This document shows positions 27,091 to 37,643 of a stretch of 64,000 bases of DNA, in pieces. The position numbers and the translations under genes are program-made. The notes under the pieces are model-generated. The model searched no databases and was not told the origin of the DNA. It was given only the letters and a program-made list of their open reading frames with translations. The stretch is from Paraglaciecola marina. GTDB lineage: Bacteria > Pseudomonadota > Gammaproteobacteria > Enterobacterales > Alteromonadaceae. Numbering within the stretch: position 1 is the first letter of the stretch; every line of letters starts with the position of its first letter. The stretch covers positions 496,001 through 560,000 of the forward strand of contig NZ_SAIS01000001.1 of the NCBI RefSeq assembly GCF_004360155.1, written 5' to 3'.

Positions 27091-29406
27091 TTAGATCTTA
27101 CATGCGCCGCCAGCACAGTCGTCATCTTCTTCTACCACAACCTCTTGAGGTACAAACTTTTGACCAGCCAGTTCTTGCTGTGTTGCATCATCTGCACCGT
27201 CACGGGTGTTGTGATAATAAAGGGTTTTAACGCCTAGCTTGTAGCTGGTTAATAAGTCTTTAAGCAGTAATTTCATAGGAACTTTGCCGCCTTCATACTT
27301 ATTAGGGTCGTAGCTAGTGTTAGCAGAAATCGTCTGATCAACAAACTTTTGCATAATACCAGTTAGTTCTAAGTAACCGTCGTTTGATGGCAAATCCCAT
27401 AACAGCTCGTATTTATCTTTAAGTCTTTCATATTCAGGTACAACCTGCTTTAGTACACCGTCTTTACTCGATTTAACACTAATGTGGCCTCGTGGTGGTT
27501 CAATTCCGTTAGTGGCGTTAGATATCTGTGAAGAGGTTTCTGAAGGCATCAAGGCAGAAAGCGTACTATTTCGCAGGCCATACTTTTTGATGTCTGCTCT
27601 TAGGGCATCCCAATCACAATGTAATGGCTCGTCACAAATCTTATCTAAATCTTTCTTATAGGTATCCGTTGGCATTAACCCTTGGAAGTAAGTCGTTTCG
27701 TCAAACTTAGGACATGCACCTTTTTCTTTGGCCAGATTACATGAGGCTTTCATCAGGTTATATTGCATCGCTTCAAAGGTTTTATGTACTAAACCATTAG
27801 CGCTGCCGTCTGAATATTTAACGCCATTCTTCGCCAGGTAATAAGCAAAGTTAATCACGCCTATTCCTAATGTACGTCTACCCATAGTTGCGTTATAGGC
27901 TGCTGGTACAGGGTAGTCTTGGTAATCTAATAAATTATCTAGTGCACGTACTGCTAAGTCAGACAGTTCTGCAAACTCATCTAAGCTTTCAATTGCACCT
28001 AAGTTGAATGCTGATAATGTACATAGTGCAATTTCGCCATTTTCATCATTTACATGCTGTAAAGGCTTAGTGGGTAAAGCAATTTCTAAACATAAGTTAC
28101 TTTGACGTACAGGCGCTAACTTAGGGTTAAATGGGCTATGGGTATTACAGTGATCTACATTTTGTAGATAAATACGCCCAGTACTGGCTCGCTCTTGCAT
28201 AAATAAGCTGAATAATTCAATGGCTTTGACTTGCTCTTTACGAATGCTATCGTCTTGTTCGTATTGCACGTATAGCCGTTCAAATTCATCTTGGTCAGCA
28301 AAGAACGCATCATATAAGCCTGGAGTATCAGAGGGGCTAAACAAGGTAATGTGCTGATCTTTAATCAAACGTGTATACATTAACTTATTGAACTGCACGC
28401 CGTAATCTAAATGGCGTACGCGGTTTTCTTCTACACCTCTGTTATTTTTTAATACCAGTAGTGATTCAATTTCTAAATGCCATAAGGGGTAAAACAAGGT
28501 AGCGGCGCCACCACGAACTCCACCTTGAGAACAGCTTTTAACAGCCGTTTGAAAGTGTTTGTAAAAAGGAATACAGCCGGTGTGAAAGGCTTCGCCGCCT
28601 CTAATTGGGCTACCTAGTGCACGGATACGACCGGCGTTCACACCAATACCCGCACGCTGACTCACGTATTTAACAATAGCACTTGAGGTCGCGTTAATTG
28701 AATCAAGGCTGTCACCCGCTTCAATTAATACGCAAGAACTAAATTGCCGTGTAGGGGTTCTTACACCTGCCATAATAGGCGTGGGTAACGAGATCTTGAA
28801 CTTAGACGTGGCATCATAAAAACGTTTGATGTAGTCCATGCGAGTGTCTTTTTCGTAGTTAGCGAATAAACATGCGGCTACTAATATATATAAGAACTGA
28901 GCACTTTCGTATATCTCACCGGTTACCCGGTTTTGAACTAAGTATTTACCTTCAAGCTGTTTTACTGCCGCATAACTGAAGTTCATATCTCGCCAATGGT
29001 CGAGGTATTCATTCATCTCTGAAAATTCAGCTTCGCTGTAATCTTCTAATAAATGTTCATCATATTTGCCTTTAGCAACCATAGTCTTTATATGGTCGTA
29101 CAATTTAGGTGGCTCAAAACAGCCGTAGGCTTTTTTACGTAAATGAAATATGGCTAACCGTGCGGCAAGGTATTGGTAATCAGGGCAATCTGTCGAAATA
29201 AGATCGGCGGCTGAACGAATTAAGGTTTCATGAATATCGGCGGTTTTAATTCCGTCGTAAAATTGAATATGCGCTTTTATTTCAACTTGTGAGACAGAGA
29301 CATTATTTAATCCTTTGGCTGCCCATTCAATCACTTTATGGATTTTTTCCAAGTCAATGATTTCACGTTCGCCAGTACGCTTAGTGACGTATAAATTGTT
29401 ATTCAT
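27091..29406 (-). CDS. nrdA: Ribonucleoside-diphosphate reductase subunit alpha, class Ia
   Basis: Reduces ribonucleoside diphosphates to deoxyribonucleotides. 771 residues (E. coli 761). The N-terminal ATP cone includes [19 protein letters not shown]. The active-site region is [17 protein letters not shown], with NLCLEI and the radical-chain tyrosine pair in [11 protein letters not shown]. The C-terminal redox cysteines are in CAGGACKI. First gene of nrdA-nrdB-yfaE, behind a 455-base regulatory gap with two candidate NrdR-box pairs. Confidence 0.97.
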   Translation of the reverse strand: MNNNLYVTKRTGEREIIDLEKIHKVIEWAAKGLNNVSVSQVEIKAHIQFYDGIKTADIHETLIRSAADLISTDCPDYQYLAARLAIFHLRKKAYGCFEPPKLYDHIKTMVAKGKYDEHLLEDYSEAEFSEMNEYLDHWRDMNFSYAAVKQLEGKYLVQNRVTGEIYESAQFLYILVAACLFANYEKDTRMDYIKRFYDATSKFKISLPTPIMAGVRTPTRQFSSCVLIEAGDSLDSINATSSAIVKYVSQRAGIGVNAGRIRALGSPIRGGEAFHTGCIPFYKHFQTAVKSCSQGGVRGGAATLFYPLWHLEIESLLVLKNNRGVEENRVRHLDYGVQFNKLMYTRLIKDQHITLFSPSDTPGLYDAFFADQDEFERLYVQYEQDDSIRKEQVKAIELFSLFMQERASTGRIYLQNVDHCNTHSPFNPKLAPVRQSNLCLEIALPTKPLQHVNDENGEIALCTLSAFNLGAIESLDEFAELSDLAVRALDNLLDYQDYPVPAAYNATMGRRTLGIGVINFAYYLAKNGVKYSDGSANGLVHKTFEAMQYNLMKASCNLAKEKGACPKFDETTYFQGLMPTDTYKKDLDKICDEPLHCDWDALRADIKKYGLRNSTLSALMPSETSSQISNATNGIEPPRGHISVKSSKDGVLKQVVPEYERLKDKYELLWDLPSNDGYLELTGIMQKFVDQTISANTSYDPNKYEGGKVPMKLLLKDLLTSYKLGVKTLYYHNTRDGADDATQQELAGQKFVPQEVVVEEDDDCAGGACKI

Positions 29407-29585
29407 ATTTATGTTTAGCCGTAACTTATAATTGTAAGTAGTAGAGATGACAGTGTCTTGCCCGAGGTAACAGCTTTTTGTGCTAACTCGTATGTTTATT
29501 CTCTATGTTTTGATGTGTTCATACTTTGTAAAGTAAATGAGTCAATACCGTAAATTTCATACATAGGTATTGAGTAATGAACAGA

Positions 29586-29633
29586 CCACAAGATAGTGAG
29601 GTTTTATGATGATTGCAACCCAATATATGGTGG
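29586..29633 (-). promoter_or_regulatory. Promoter-proximal pair of NrdR boxes upstream of nrdA
   Basis: Two 16-bp sites resemble the NrdR consensus (acaCwATATwTwGtgt): 29618-29633 with core CAATATATGG (about 13 of 16 positions) and 29586-29601 with core CAAGATAGTG (about 11 of 16). Their starts are 32 bp apart, three helical turns, the usual NrdR-box phasing. They flank the predicted -35 and cover the -10 of nrdA, so binding would repress. Confidence 0.7.
29590..29618 (-). promoter_or_regulatory. Predicted sigma70 promoter of nrdA
   Basis: On the minus strand, TTGCAA (29618-29613) and TATCTT (29595-29590) are separated by 17 bases. It would give an untranslated leader of about 175 nucleotides. 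Confidence 0.55.
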
Positions 29634-29697
29634 TTTTATGGTCACTGATGGTGCATTAAAAAAAAGGTTAGTAGTGACTCACCTAAAACCACCTTTT
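29629..29697. other. Long imperfect stem-loop in the nrdA upstream region
   Basis: GGTGGTTTT (29629-29637) pairs with AAAACCACC (29685-29693), and inside it GTCACT (29641-29646) pairs with AGTGAC (29673-29678). The apical loop carries eight As. On the plus strand the stem is followed by TTTT. It overlaps the promoter-distal edge of the NrdR region, so it may matter as DNA structure or as part of a transcript from the upstream promoter. Confidence 0.55.
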
Positions 29698-29785
29698 GAG
29701 TTGCGTGTAAAAGGAATGCAAGGAATAATTTGGTAATATTTTTTTATTAAAACTTTTTTGATTTAAAAAACACGATTTTATTATT

Positions 29786-29833
29786 TATCGATATATAGGG
29801 GGTGCTTGCAACATCCACCACTATATGTCGTGT
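29786..29833 (-). promoter_or_regulatory. Second, upstream pair of NrdR-like boxes
   Basis: Site 29818-29833 (core CTATATGTCG, about 13 of 16 consensus positions) and site 29786-29801 (core CGATATATAG, about 10 of 16 but with an intact ATATAT centre) again start 32 bp apart. A TTGCAA at 29811-29806 with GATAAA 16 bases on could be a second nrdA promoter on the minus strand. Confidence 0.55.
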
Positions 29834-29861
29834 TTTGTAAAGTTAGACTAAGGTCGTGTTT

Positions 29862-30518
29862 TTATAAAAAAGCAAGTAAATCCAATGGTTGACGAATATG
29901 AATATCAGCTGACCAGTTGTGGCTTTCTTGAATGCTTGGCAGGTAACCATATTCTGCGACGACACTAGTCATGTTAGCAGCATTTGCGGCTTCAATATCA
30001 CGTTGCGCATCTCCGATATACCAAGTGTTTGGAGATTGAATTTCTAATTGTTCTTGAGCATAAAGTAAAGGTTTTGGATGCGGCTTTCTTTCAGGCAAAC
30101 TATCGCCACTTATTACTACTTTGCACGCTTGCAATAATGGAAAAGACTGGATTAATTTTTGAGTTAAAAATTCAGGTTTGTTGGTGACTATACCCCAAGG
30201 AATAGATTGTTGATTAAGTTCATTAAGTAAGGTTTCTATACCTTCAAAAAATATTGTATCGACACAGATGTTATTTTCGTAATGGGTTAAAAATTGTTGA
30301 CGTAAATCTTCAAAGTCTAAAAATTCTAACTCTTCACCAAACCCCAGTTCTAACATGCCTTTTGCGCCGTCGGATGCAATATTTCTATATTGCTCGTATG
30401 TGACTAAAGGACGTTCCTTTGTTAGTAAAACATGGTTTAGGGCATTACCTAGGTCTTTGGCAGTTTCTAACAAGGTACCGTCTAAATCAAATAACATGGC
30501 ATTGGGTTTTGTCTGCAT
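29862..30518 (-). CDS. HAD phosphatase, phosphoglycolate phosphatase / MupP-like
   Basis: 218 residues, HAD superfamily with motif I FDLDGTLLET (D11, D13), the motif II region VVISGDS, the motif III lysine in ERKPHPKP and motif IV YIGDAQRDIEAA; the cap domain lies between I and II. It abuts the ubiG stop directly, so the two are co-transcribed. Genes in this position are annotated gph. In Pseudomonas the ubiG-adjacent homologue is MupP, a MurNAc-6-phosphate phosphatase of cell-wall recycling. Sequence alone does not decide between the two. Confidence 0.85.
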   Translation of the reverse strand: MQTKPNAMLFDLDGTLLETAKDLGNALNHVLLTKERPLVTYEQYRNIASDGAKGMLELGFGEELEFLDFEDLRQQFLTHYENNICVDTIFFEGIETLLNELNQQSIPWGIVTNKPEFLTQKLIQSFPLLQACKVVISGDSLPERKPHPKPLLYAQEQLEIQSPNTWYIGDAQRDIEAANAANMTSVVAEYGYLPSIQESHNWSADIHIRQPLDLLAFL

Positions 30519-31235
30519 TTAGCTAGGCTCGTTTTGGCAATGAATGATGTAGTTGACGTCAACATTCTGTTGAGACAGGTAATATTCTTGAGTGAAAGGG
30601 TTAATATGCAAACCAATCATTCGTTGTACTTGTAGTTGGGTGTCATCAATCCATGACATTAATTCAGAGGGTTTTATGAATTTATCATGCTGATGAGTGC
30701 CCTTAGGCACAAGCCCTAAAATATATTCGGCTCCAACAATGGCCATAAGGTAAGATTTTAGATTTCTATTTAAAGTAGAAAAAAATACATGGCCGCCAGG
30801 CTTGACCATTTTATAACAGGCTTTTACTACAGAGCAGGGGTCGGGTACGTGTTCTAACATTTCCATACAGGTCACTACGTCAAAGCTTGAAGCGTACTTA
30901 TCTGCAAACTCTTCTGCTGTGATTTGTTGATAATCAACATTTAACCCTGACTCTAAACCATGTAGCCTGGCAACTTCTAAAGGGGCTTCTCCCATATCAA
31001 TACCAGTGACGTGGGCACCATGCTTAGCCATGCTCTCAGCTAAAATACCGCCACCACATCCTACATCTACTACCTTTTTTTCCTTTAAACCTAAACTGTG
31101 TTGATTGATGTAATCAGTTCTTAAAGGGTTAATTTGATGTAAGGGTTTGAACTCTCCAGAGAGGTCCCACCATCTCGATGCTAAATCTGAGAATTTTTGG
31201 ATTTCAACTGGGTCAACATTTTGCTTTTGGGTCAT
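30519..31235 (-). CDS. ubiG: Ubiquinone O-methyltransferase UbiG
   Basis: SAM-dependent methyltransferase that carries out both O-methylations of ubiquinone synthesis at the inner membrane. 238 residues; SAM-binding motif I is [13 protein letters not shown] (about 55-67), followed by the acidic loop GIDMGE and [11 protein letters not shown]. Placed divergently from gyrA, as in E. coli, and followed at once by the HAD phosphatase. Confidence 0.96.
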   Translation of the reverse strand: MTQKQNVDPVEIQKFSDLASRWWDLSGEFKPLHQINPLRTDYINQHSLGLKEKKVVDVGCGGGILAESMAKHGAHVTGIDMGEAPLEVARLHGLESGLNVDYQQITAEEFADKYASSFDVVTCMEMLEHVPDPCSVVKACYKMVKPGGHVFFSTLNRNLKSYLMAIVGAEYILGLVPKGTHQHDKFIKPSELMSWIDDTQLQVQRMIGLHINPFTQEYYLSQQNVDVNYIIHCQNEPS

Positions 31236-31518
31236 GTATGGCGTTTGTGTTTATTATTTGGTGTTTAGCTTATACCAGTATCTTATCAAATAAAATCGTC
31301 TATATGAGGTTTTGAGGTCCAATTGCACACTATATGAACTACATCTGGCTATTTATTTTCATCTGTAGGTGGTAGGATAACTTGTTCAATATGAAAAACG
31401 ATTCAGTGTTAAAAAGCATGGTAAAGGTAGTAACAATGTTAAGTCCTAGCCTAACAAAAGTTATCAGAAATATGCTTCTTACACATTCTAATAATAACGA
31501 CTAGGGACAAGGCTGTAT

Positions 31519-34206
31519 ATGACTGATCACGCCCAAGAAATTCTTCCTATTAATATTGAAGAAGAACTTAAAAACTCTTATCTCGATTATGCGATGAGCG
31601 TTATTGTTGGCAGGGCGCTGCCTGATGTTCGAGATGGCTTAAAACCGGTACATCGCCGGGTTTTATTTGCTATGAACGAATTAAAAAATGATTTCAATAA
31701 ACCTTATAAAAAGTCTGCTCGTGTAGTAGGGGATGTAATTGGTAAGTATCACCCACACGGTGATTCTGCGGTATATGACACTATAGTTCGTATGGCGCAG
31801 CCTTTTTCTCTTAGATATATGTTGGTCGACGGTCAAGGTAACTTTGGTTCTGTTGATGGTGATTCTGCGGCAGCAATGCGTTATACAGAAATTCGTATGG
31901 CAAAAATTGCTCATGAATTACTAGCCGATCTCGAAAAAGAGACCGTTGATTTTGTTGCTAACTACGACGGTACAGAATTTATCCCAGAAGTGCTACCAAC
32001 CAGAGTACCTAATTTATTAGTAAATGGTTCTTCAGGTATTGCTGTGGGCATGGCGACAAATATACCCCCTCACAACTTAACCGAAGTGGTAAATGGTTGT
32101 ATTGCTTTAATAGACAATCCTCAGCTTACTATTGAAGAGCTAATAGAGTATATACCTGGCCCTGATTTCCCAACTGCTGCATTTATAAGTGGTAGAAAAG
32201 GTATAGAAGAAGCTTATCGTACTGGTCGTGGCAAAATATATATGCGTGCCCGTGCAGAAATAGAAACAGAAGATAATGGTAAAGAAACCATTATTGTTCA
32301 TGAAATACCTTATCAAGTTAACAAAGCTCGCTTAATTGAAAAAATTGCGGATTTAGTTAAAGAGAAAAAAATTGAAGGTATTTCTGCTTTACGTGACGAG
32401 TCTGATAAAGATGGTATGCGTATTGTGGTTGAAGTTAAGCGTAACGAATCTGCTGAAGTGCTGTTGAATCACCTTTATTCTCAAACTCAAATGCAAACTG
32501 TGTTTGGTATCAATATGGTGGCGCTGGATAAAACTCAGCCAAGAATTTTCAATCTATTAGATATCCTAAAAGCATTTGTTTTACATAGACGTGAAGTTGT
32601 TACCAGACGTACGGTATTTGAACTTAAAAAGGCCCGTGAGCGCGCTCATATTCTTGAAGGTTTAGCGATTGCATTGGTCAACATTGATCCAATTATTGCG
32701 TTAATCAAGGCATCTAAAAGCCCTGCAGATGCAAAAGTTTCGTTAACTGCCCAAGGTTGGTCGTTAGGTGATGTAGCAGAAATGCTAGAGCGTGCCGGAA
32801 ATGACGCCGCTAGACCTGATTGGTTAGAACCTCAGTATGGTATTCGTGACGGACAATATTATTTAACCGAGCAACAAGCTCAAGCAATATTAGATTTGCG
32901 CCTGAACAAATTAACTGGTTTAGAGCACGACAAGATATTGTCAGAATACAAAGAGTTGCTAGAGATTATTGCTGAGTTATTACACATTTTGAGTAGCCCT
33001 GAGCGATTAATGGAAGTTATTCGTGAAGAACTAGAGAAAGTGCGTGATGAATATGGCGATGCTCGCCGTACAGAAATTACAGCTGCGTCTCATGATATAG
33101 ACATCGAAGATTTAATTGAACGTGAAGAAGTGGTCGTTACTTTGTCTCGTGAAGGTTATGTTAAGTACCAAAAACTAAATGACTATGAATCTCAACGTCG
33201 TGGTGGCCGTGGTAAATCAGCCACTAAGATGAAAGATGAAGATTTCATTGAAAAGTTATTAGTGGCTAATACCCATGATCATATTTTGTGCTTCTCTACC
33301 CGTGGTCGCTTATATTGGTTAAAAGTGTATCAACTACCTTTAGCTAGCCGAAATGCCCGTGGTCGTCCTATTGTCAATATCTTACCTCTTGAAGAAGGTG
33401 AGCGTATTACTGCTATTTTACCTATTCAAGAATTTGAAGAAGGTAAATATGTATTGATGGCAACCGCTAACGGAACCGTCAAGAAAACTGCATTGACCTC
33501 CTACTCACGTCCAAGAGCTAACGGTATTATTGCTGTTAACCTAAATGATGGAGATGAATTGATTGGGGTTGATATTACCCATGGTGAAGACGACATCATG
33601 TTGTTCTCTGACGCGGGTAAAGTGGTTCGCTTTAACGAGAAACAACGTGACTCAGAAACCGGTGCAGTGAAGCTTGACCCAGAGTCTGGCGAAGAGTTAC
33701 TTGCATTACGTCCAATGGGTAGAACGGCCACAGGTGTTCGTGGTATTCGTTTACAAGAAGGTCAGAAAGTTGTGTCCTTGATTGTACCAAAGGGTGATGG
33801 TGCAATTTTAACTGCAACTGAAAACGGCTTCGGTAAACGTACCCCTGTTGCAGATTACCCTGCTAAAAGTCGTGCGACTCAAGGCGTGGTTTCAATAAAA
33901 GTCTCTGAGCGAAACGGTAAAGTAGTGGGGGCTGTACAGGTTAATGAATCTGATGAAATTATGCTGATTAGTGACCAAGGCACTCTAGTTCGAACTCGTG
34001 TTGAAGAAGTTTCAACAGTTGGTCGTAACACTCAAGGTGTCAGATTAATTCGTACTATTGAAGGTGAACACGTTGTTGGCTTACAGCGTATTGACGAAAT
34101 CGAAGAGCTAGAAGTTGAATTAGTTGAAGGTGCCGACGCAGAAGTCACCGAAGCTAGTCCAACAGATGCTGTTGATGATTCATCAGCACCTAACGAAGAC
34201 GAATAA
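31519..34206 (+). CDS. gyrA: DNA gyrase subunit A
   Basis: Breakage-reunion subunit of the type II topoisomerase that introduces negative supercoils. 895 residues. The catalytic tyrosine is Y122 in AAMRYTEIR. The quinolone-determining residues are the susceptible-type S83 and D87 ([11 protein letters not shown]). The GyrA box QRRGGRGK (about 560) starts the C-terminal DNA-wrapping beta-pinwheel, and the protein ends in a long acidic tail ([10 protein letters not shown] to APNEDE). It has its own 280-base upstream region and a strong terminator. Confidence 0.98.
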   Translation: MTDHAQEILPINIEEELKNSYLDYAMSVIVGRALPDVRDGLKPVHRRVLFAMNELKNDFNKPYKKSARVVGDVIGKYHPHGDSAVYDTIVRMAQPFSLRYMLVDGQGNFGSVDGDSAAAMRYTEIRMAKIAHELLADLEKETVDFVANYDGTEFIPEVLPTRVPNLLVNGSSGIAVGMATNIPPHNLTEVVNGCIALIDNPQLTIEELIEYIPGPDFPTAAFISGRKGIEEAYRTGRGKIYMRARAEIETEDNGKETIIVHEIPYQVNKARLIEKIADLVKEKKIEGISALRDESDKDGMRIVVEVKRNESAEVLLNHLYSQTQMQTVFGINMVALDKTQPRIFNLLDILKAFVLHRREVVTRRTVFELKKARERAHILEGLAIALVNIDPIIALIKASKSPADAKVSLTAQGWSLGDVAEMLERAGNDAARPDWLEPQYGIRDGQYYLTEQQAQAILDLRLNKLTGLEHDKILSEYKELLEIIAELLHILSSPERLMEVIREELEKVRDEYGDARRTEITAASHDIDIEDLIEREEVVVTLSREGYVKYQKLNDYESQRRGGRGKSATKMKDEDFIEKLLVANTHDHILCFSTRGRLYWLKVYQLPLASRNARGRPIVNILPLEEGERITAILPIQEFEEGKYVLMATANGTVKKTALTSYSRPRANGIIAVNLNDGDELIGVDITHGEDDIMLFSDAGKVVRFNEKQRDSETGAVKLDPESGEELLALRPMGRTATGVRGIRLQEGQKVVSLIVPKGDGAILTATENGFGKRTPVADYPAKSRATQGVVSIKVSERNGKVVGAVQVNESDEIMLISDQGTLVRTRVEEVSTVGRNTQGVRLIRTIEGEHVVGLQRIDEIEELEVELVEGADAEVTEASPTDAVDDSSAPNEDE

Positions 34207-34283
34207 TAGAGTCTAATTTTTTATATTGAAAAATATGGAAAATTACTAATTAATGAGTATTAATACCCATTAATTGAAAACAC

Positions 34284-34315
34284 AAAACGAGTGGCCAATG
34301 CCGCTCGTTTTTTTT
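34284..34315 (+). terminator. Intrinsic terminator of gyrA
   Basis: Stem AAAACGAGTGGC / GCCGCTCGTTTT (one mismatch) with loop CAAT, then a run of Ts, 78 bases after the stop. Confidence 0.93.
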
Positions 34316-34338
34316 GACTCCCTTTATATTGGAAGGTT

Positions 34339-35421
34339 ATGACGATTTATAATTTTTGTGCTGGCCCCGCAATGTTGCCAGTAGACGTAATGCAACAAGC
34401 TCAGAATGAGCTATTAGATTGGCAAGGCTTAGGTCGCTCTGTGATGGAGATCAGTCACAGAAGTAAAGAATATATAGCCCTAGCAGAACAAGCAGAACAA
34501 GACTTACGAGATTTGCTCGCTATACCAGACAACTATAAAGTGTTGTTTGCACATGGTGGCGGGCGTGGGCAATTTGCTGCTGTTCCAATGAACTTGCAAG
34601 GTAGGGGCAAAACAGCTGACTTTTTAACCACAGGATCATGGTCCCAAGACGCATTTGATGAAGCGAATAAGTATTTATCTAGCAATCTAGTAGCAAAAAC
34701 AGAACATAAAGACGGTTTGTCTGTTGTTCCTAGTATTACGGCTGAAATGATTAACAAATACGCTGCTTATTTCCATTACTGCTCTAATGAAACTGTTGAT
34801 GGCATAGAAGTTAATACCATTCCTGAAACAGGAGATGTCCCCATAGTCGTTGATATGTCTTCAAATATATTATCTAAGCCACTAGATGTATCGAAATTCG
34901 GTGTCATCTATGCAGGCGCACAGAAAAATATAGGACCATCGGGGTTGGCTGTCGTAATTGTTCGAGATGATTTACTTGATAGTGCTATGGCCGAAACTCC
35001 TTCGTTTATGAAGTATCAAACCATAGCTAAATTTAATTCCATGTATAACACGCCACCTACATACTCATGGTATTTAGCAGGGTTAGTCTTTAAGTGGTTA
35101 AAAGCCCAAGGTGGATTAGAAAAAATAGCTGCTGTTAATAGCCAAAAAGCTGAGCTTTTATATCAATGTATTGATGAAAGTGATTTTTATATCAATAAGG
35201 TTCACCCTGACTTTCGCTCTAAGATGAATGTGACTTTTCATTTACCTAGTACTGACTTAGATAGTGTTTTTCTAGAACAAGCTGAGGCAATGGGTTTAGT
35301 GGCGTTGAAAGGGCACCGTAAAGTTGGGGGGATGCGCGCTAGTATTTATAATGCTATGCCTTTAGAAGGCGTGATAACCTTAACTAATTTTATGCAAGAG
35401 TTTGCTAGGAGACATAAATAA
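34339..35421 (+). CDS. serC: Phosphoserine aminotransferase
   Basis: PLP enzyme making 3-phosphoserine for serine synthesis, and 4-phosphohydroxy-threonine for pyridoxal phosphate. 360 residues. The PLP lysine lies in [14 protein letters not shown]; the N-terminal FCAGPAMLP and the [15 protein letters not shown] block bind phosphate and cofactor. Stop and next start overlap (TAATG), so serC and aroA are translationally coupled, the order known from E. coli. GGAAGG precedes the ATG. Confidence 0.97.
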   Translation: MTIYNFCAGPAMLPVDVMQQAQNELLDWQGLGRSVMEISHRSKEYIALAEQAEQDLRDLLAIPDNYKVLFAHGGGRGQFAAVPMNLQGRGKTADFLTTGSWSQDAFDEANKYLSSNLVAKTEHKDGLSVVPSITAEMINKYAAYFHYCSNETVDGIEVNTIPETGDVPIVVDMSSNILSKPLDVSKFGVIYAGAQKNIGPSGLAVVIVRDDLLDSAMAETPSFMKYQTIAKFNSMYNTPPTYSWYLAGLVFKWLKAQGGLEKIAAVNSQKAELLYQCIDESDFYINKVHPDFRSKMNVTFHLPSTDLDSVFLEQAEAMGLVALKGHRKVGGMRASIYNAMPLEGVITLTNFMQEFARRHK

Positions 35422-36701
35422 TGCAGCAATTGTTGTTACCCCCAATTAAAAAAGTACAAGGTACAGTGAATGTACCTGGCTCTAAAAGTTTATCTAACCG
35501 TGCTTTACTACTTGCGGCCCTTGCTCAAGGTGAAACTCATTTAACGAATTTATTAGACAGTGAAGATATTCATCATATGTTGAATGCCTTAACTAAGTTA
35601 GGTGTTCATTATCGTTTATCAGACTGTAAGACTGAATGTTGGGTGGCAGGTAATCAAGGTGCATTTAAAGTAGATAACCCTATCACTTTGTTCTTAGGAA
35701 ACGCTGGTACGGCTATGCGACCCCTATGTGCAGCATTGGCTGCAAGTCAGGGCGAGTTCGAACTCACTGGTGAGCCAAGAATGGAAGAAAGGCCAATAGG
35801 GGCTTTAGTGGACTCTCTCCGTCAGGCCGGTGCTGATATCAGTTATCAGAAAAATCCTGACTACCCGCCATTATTGATAAAAGGAAAAACCTTGAATGGT
35901 GGTGATGTTACTGTAGATGGCAGTGTCTCTAGTCAATTTTTAACTGCCTTGTTAATGAGTGCACCTTTATTTGAAAACGACACAACTATCAGCATTAGTG
36001 GTGAGCTAGTTTCTAAGCCTTACATTGATATTACCTTAGACACTATGGCTAAGTTTGGAATTGAAGTAGAGAATCAAGACTACCAAGCTTTTGTAGTAAA
36101 AGGCTCACAACAGTATCAGTCTCCTGGCAAGTTTATGGTGGAAGGTGATGCCTCTTCGGCGTCGTACTTTTTAGCAGCTGGCGCAATCAAAGGCGGCACA
36201 GTTCGTGTGACAGGTATAGGTAAAAACAGTATTCAAGGCGATATTAAGTTTGCAGAAGTTTTAGAGAAAATGGGTGCGAAAGTTAATTGGCAAGAAGAAT
36301 ATTTAGAAGTCACGGGTGCACCTCTAAATGGTGTGGATTTAGATATGAATCATATACCAGATGCAGCAATGACAATTGCAACCACAGCCTTATTTGCGAA
36401 GGGTGATACCAGCATTCGTAATATTTATAACTGGAGAGTGAAAGAGACTGATCGCTTAGCAGCCATGAGCACTGAGCTTCGTAAGGTTGGAGCAACGGTC
36501 ATCGAAGGTGAAGACTTCATAACGATTACGCCTCCATCACAACTGGTCCATGCAGACATAGATACCTACAATGATCACCGTGTAGCTATGTGTTTCTCAC
36601 TGGTTGCATTAAGTGATACTCCCGTAACGATCAATGATCCAAAATGTACAGCTAAAACCTTCCCTGATTATTTCCAGCGCTTTTCTACTATTTGTCAATA
36701 G
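35421..36701 (+). CDS. aroA: EPSP synthase (3-phosphoshikimate 1-carboxyvinyltransferase)
   Basis: Sixth step of the shikimate pathway. 426 residues (E. coli 427) with the signature blocks [17 protein letters not shown] (about 91-107) and [17 protein letters not shown] (about 343-359), and [12 protein letters not shown] at the N-terminus. The glycine of NAGTAMRP is in place, so it is a class I, glyphosate-sensitive-type enzyme by sequence. Second gene after serC. Confidence 0.97.
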   Translation: MQQLLLPPIKKVQGTVNVPGSKSLSNRALLLAALAQGETHLTNLLDSEDIHHMLNALTKLGVHYRLSDCKTECWVAGNQGAFKVDNPITLFLGNAGTAMRPLCAALAASQGEFELTGEPRMEERPIGALVDSLRQAGADISYQKNPDYPPLLIKGKTLNGGDVTVDGSVSSQFLTALLMSAPLFENDTTISISGELVSKPYIDITLDTMAKFGIEVENQDYQAFVVKGSQQYQSPGKFMVEGDASSASYFLAAGAIKGGTVRVTGIGKNSIQGDIKFAEVLEKMGAKVNWQEEYLEVTGAPLNGVDLDMNHIPDAAMTIATTALFAKGDTSIRNIYNWRVKETDRLAAMSTELRKVGATVIEGEDFITITPPSQLVHADIDTYNDHRVAMCFSLVALSDTPVTINDPKCTAKTFPDYFQRFSTICQ

Positions 36702-36712
36702 CAAAAGCCGTT

Positions 36713-36729
36713 AGGGGCCATGTGCCCCT
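36713..36729 (+). other. GC-rich hairpin after aroA
   Basis: AGGGGC / GCCCCT with a 5-base loop, 12 bases after the aroA stop. It has no T-run, so it is a weak terminator or a 3'-end stabiliser before the cmk promoter. Confidence 0.5.
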
Positions 36730-36783
36730 GCTATTGTCTGAAGCCTGTAAACTAGTTTTAAATTAATTGTCACTTTAGTGTCA

Positions 36784-36811
36784 TTGCTTATCTGTTGACT
36801 ATCCGTATAAT
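36784..36811 (+). promoter_or_regulatory. Sigma70 promoter of cmk-rpsA
   Basis: TTGCTT, 16 bases, then a consensus TATAAT. The -10 lies 31 bases before the chosen cmk ATG, which excludes an in-frame TTG start located upstream of the -10. Confidence 0.75.
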
Positions 36812-36842
36812 TGCGCCCGATTTTATTGGCTCAGGAGAGCAC

Positions 36843-37541
36843 ATGTACATAGAACCGGTCATCACAATTGATGGGCCAAGTGGTGCAGGCAAAGGAACCG
36901 CAAGTACTTTGTTGGCAAAGAAACTAGGTTGGCACTTTCTTGATAGTGGAGCAATTTATCGGGTTTTAGCGGTTGCTTCCATTCATCATAAAATTCCTAG
37001 CGAAGATGAAGCAGGGTTATTACCTCTCGCGTCAAGTTTGGACGTGCAGTTTGATGCCACAGAAAGTGTAGTAAAGGTAATGCTAGAGGGGGAAGATGTT
37101 AGTGACACCATACGCACCGAAGAAGTAGGGGCTGTAGCATCTCAAGTGGCATCATTACCATCAATACGTGAAGCATTATTAAGAAGACAAAGGGCATTTA
37201 AACAATCTCCGGGTTTAGTAGCCGACGGCAGAGATATGGGAACGGTAGTGTTTCCAGAGGCTGAAGTTAAAGTGTTTTTAACTGCTAGCGCTGAAGAACG
37301 TGCAGATAGACGTTATAAGCAGTTGAAAGCAAAGGGGCATGATGTTAGCATACTGCGCCTTTTAGCCGACATACGTGCCCGTGACGACCGCGATATAAAT
37401 CGCAGTGTTGCTCCGTTAGTTCCGGCTGAAGATGCACTTGTTTTAGATTCAACTGAGTTGAGTGTAGAGCAAGTGATTGAAAAGATTGAATTATTTGCTA
37501 AGCAGAAGTTAACAAACGAAAAGCTATCTACTAGTAAATAA
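36843..37541 (+). CDS. cmk: Cytidylate kinase
   Basis: Phosphorylates CMP and dCMP. About 232 residues from the ATG that follows AGGAGAG; this is seven bases after the ribosome-binding site and downstream of the promoter. P-loop [12 protein letters not shown] is at about 11-22, GRDMGT holds the NMP-binding arginine region, and [11 protein letters not shown] the lid. Placed just before rpsA as in E. coli. Confidence 0.95.
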   Translation: MYIEPVITIDGPSGAGKGTASTLLAKKLGWHFLDSGAIYRVLAVASIHHKIPSEDEAGLLPLASSLDVQFDATESVVKVMLEGEDVSDTIRTEEVGAVASQVASLPSIREALLRRQRAFKQSPGLVADGRDMGTVVFPEAEVKVFLTASAEERADRRYKQLKAKGHDVSILRLLADIRARDDRDINRSVAPLVPAEDALVLDSTELSVEQVIEKIELFAKQKLTNEKLSTSK

Positions 37542-37560
37542 AGTACAAGCCAGCCAAGTT

Positions 37561-37643
37561 AAGGAGCGATTTGGTTATGAATAACAACCCCACGCCCACT
37601 GGATTGATCGTGGATGTCTAAAAAAGAAACGAATTAAACCTAT
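37561..37643 (+). promoter_or_regulatory. rpsA leader with a 14-codon reading frame
   Basis: AAGGAG followed ten bases later by an ATG opens a 14-codon frame (peptide MNNNPTPTGLIVDV, 37577-37621) that ends 22 bases before rpsA. rpsA itself has no ribosome-binding site within 20 bases of its ATG. E. coli rpsA is likewise initiated without a canonical site and is autorepressed through its structured leader, so this segment is probably that regulatory leader; GGA motifs (CTGGATT, GTGGATG) fit. Translation of the small frame is unproven. Confidence 0.5.

Noticed and set aside
31519-34206. Quinolone-resistance substitutions in gyrA
   Set aside because: S83 and D87 are the susceptible-type residues.
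36795-36842. Longer start of cmk
   Set aside because: The TTG start lies upstream of the predicted -10 and would add 16 residues not found in the family.
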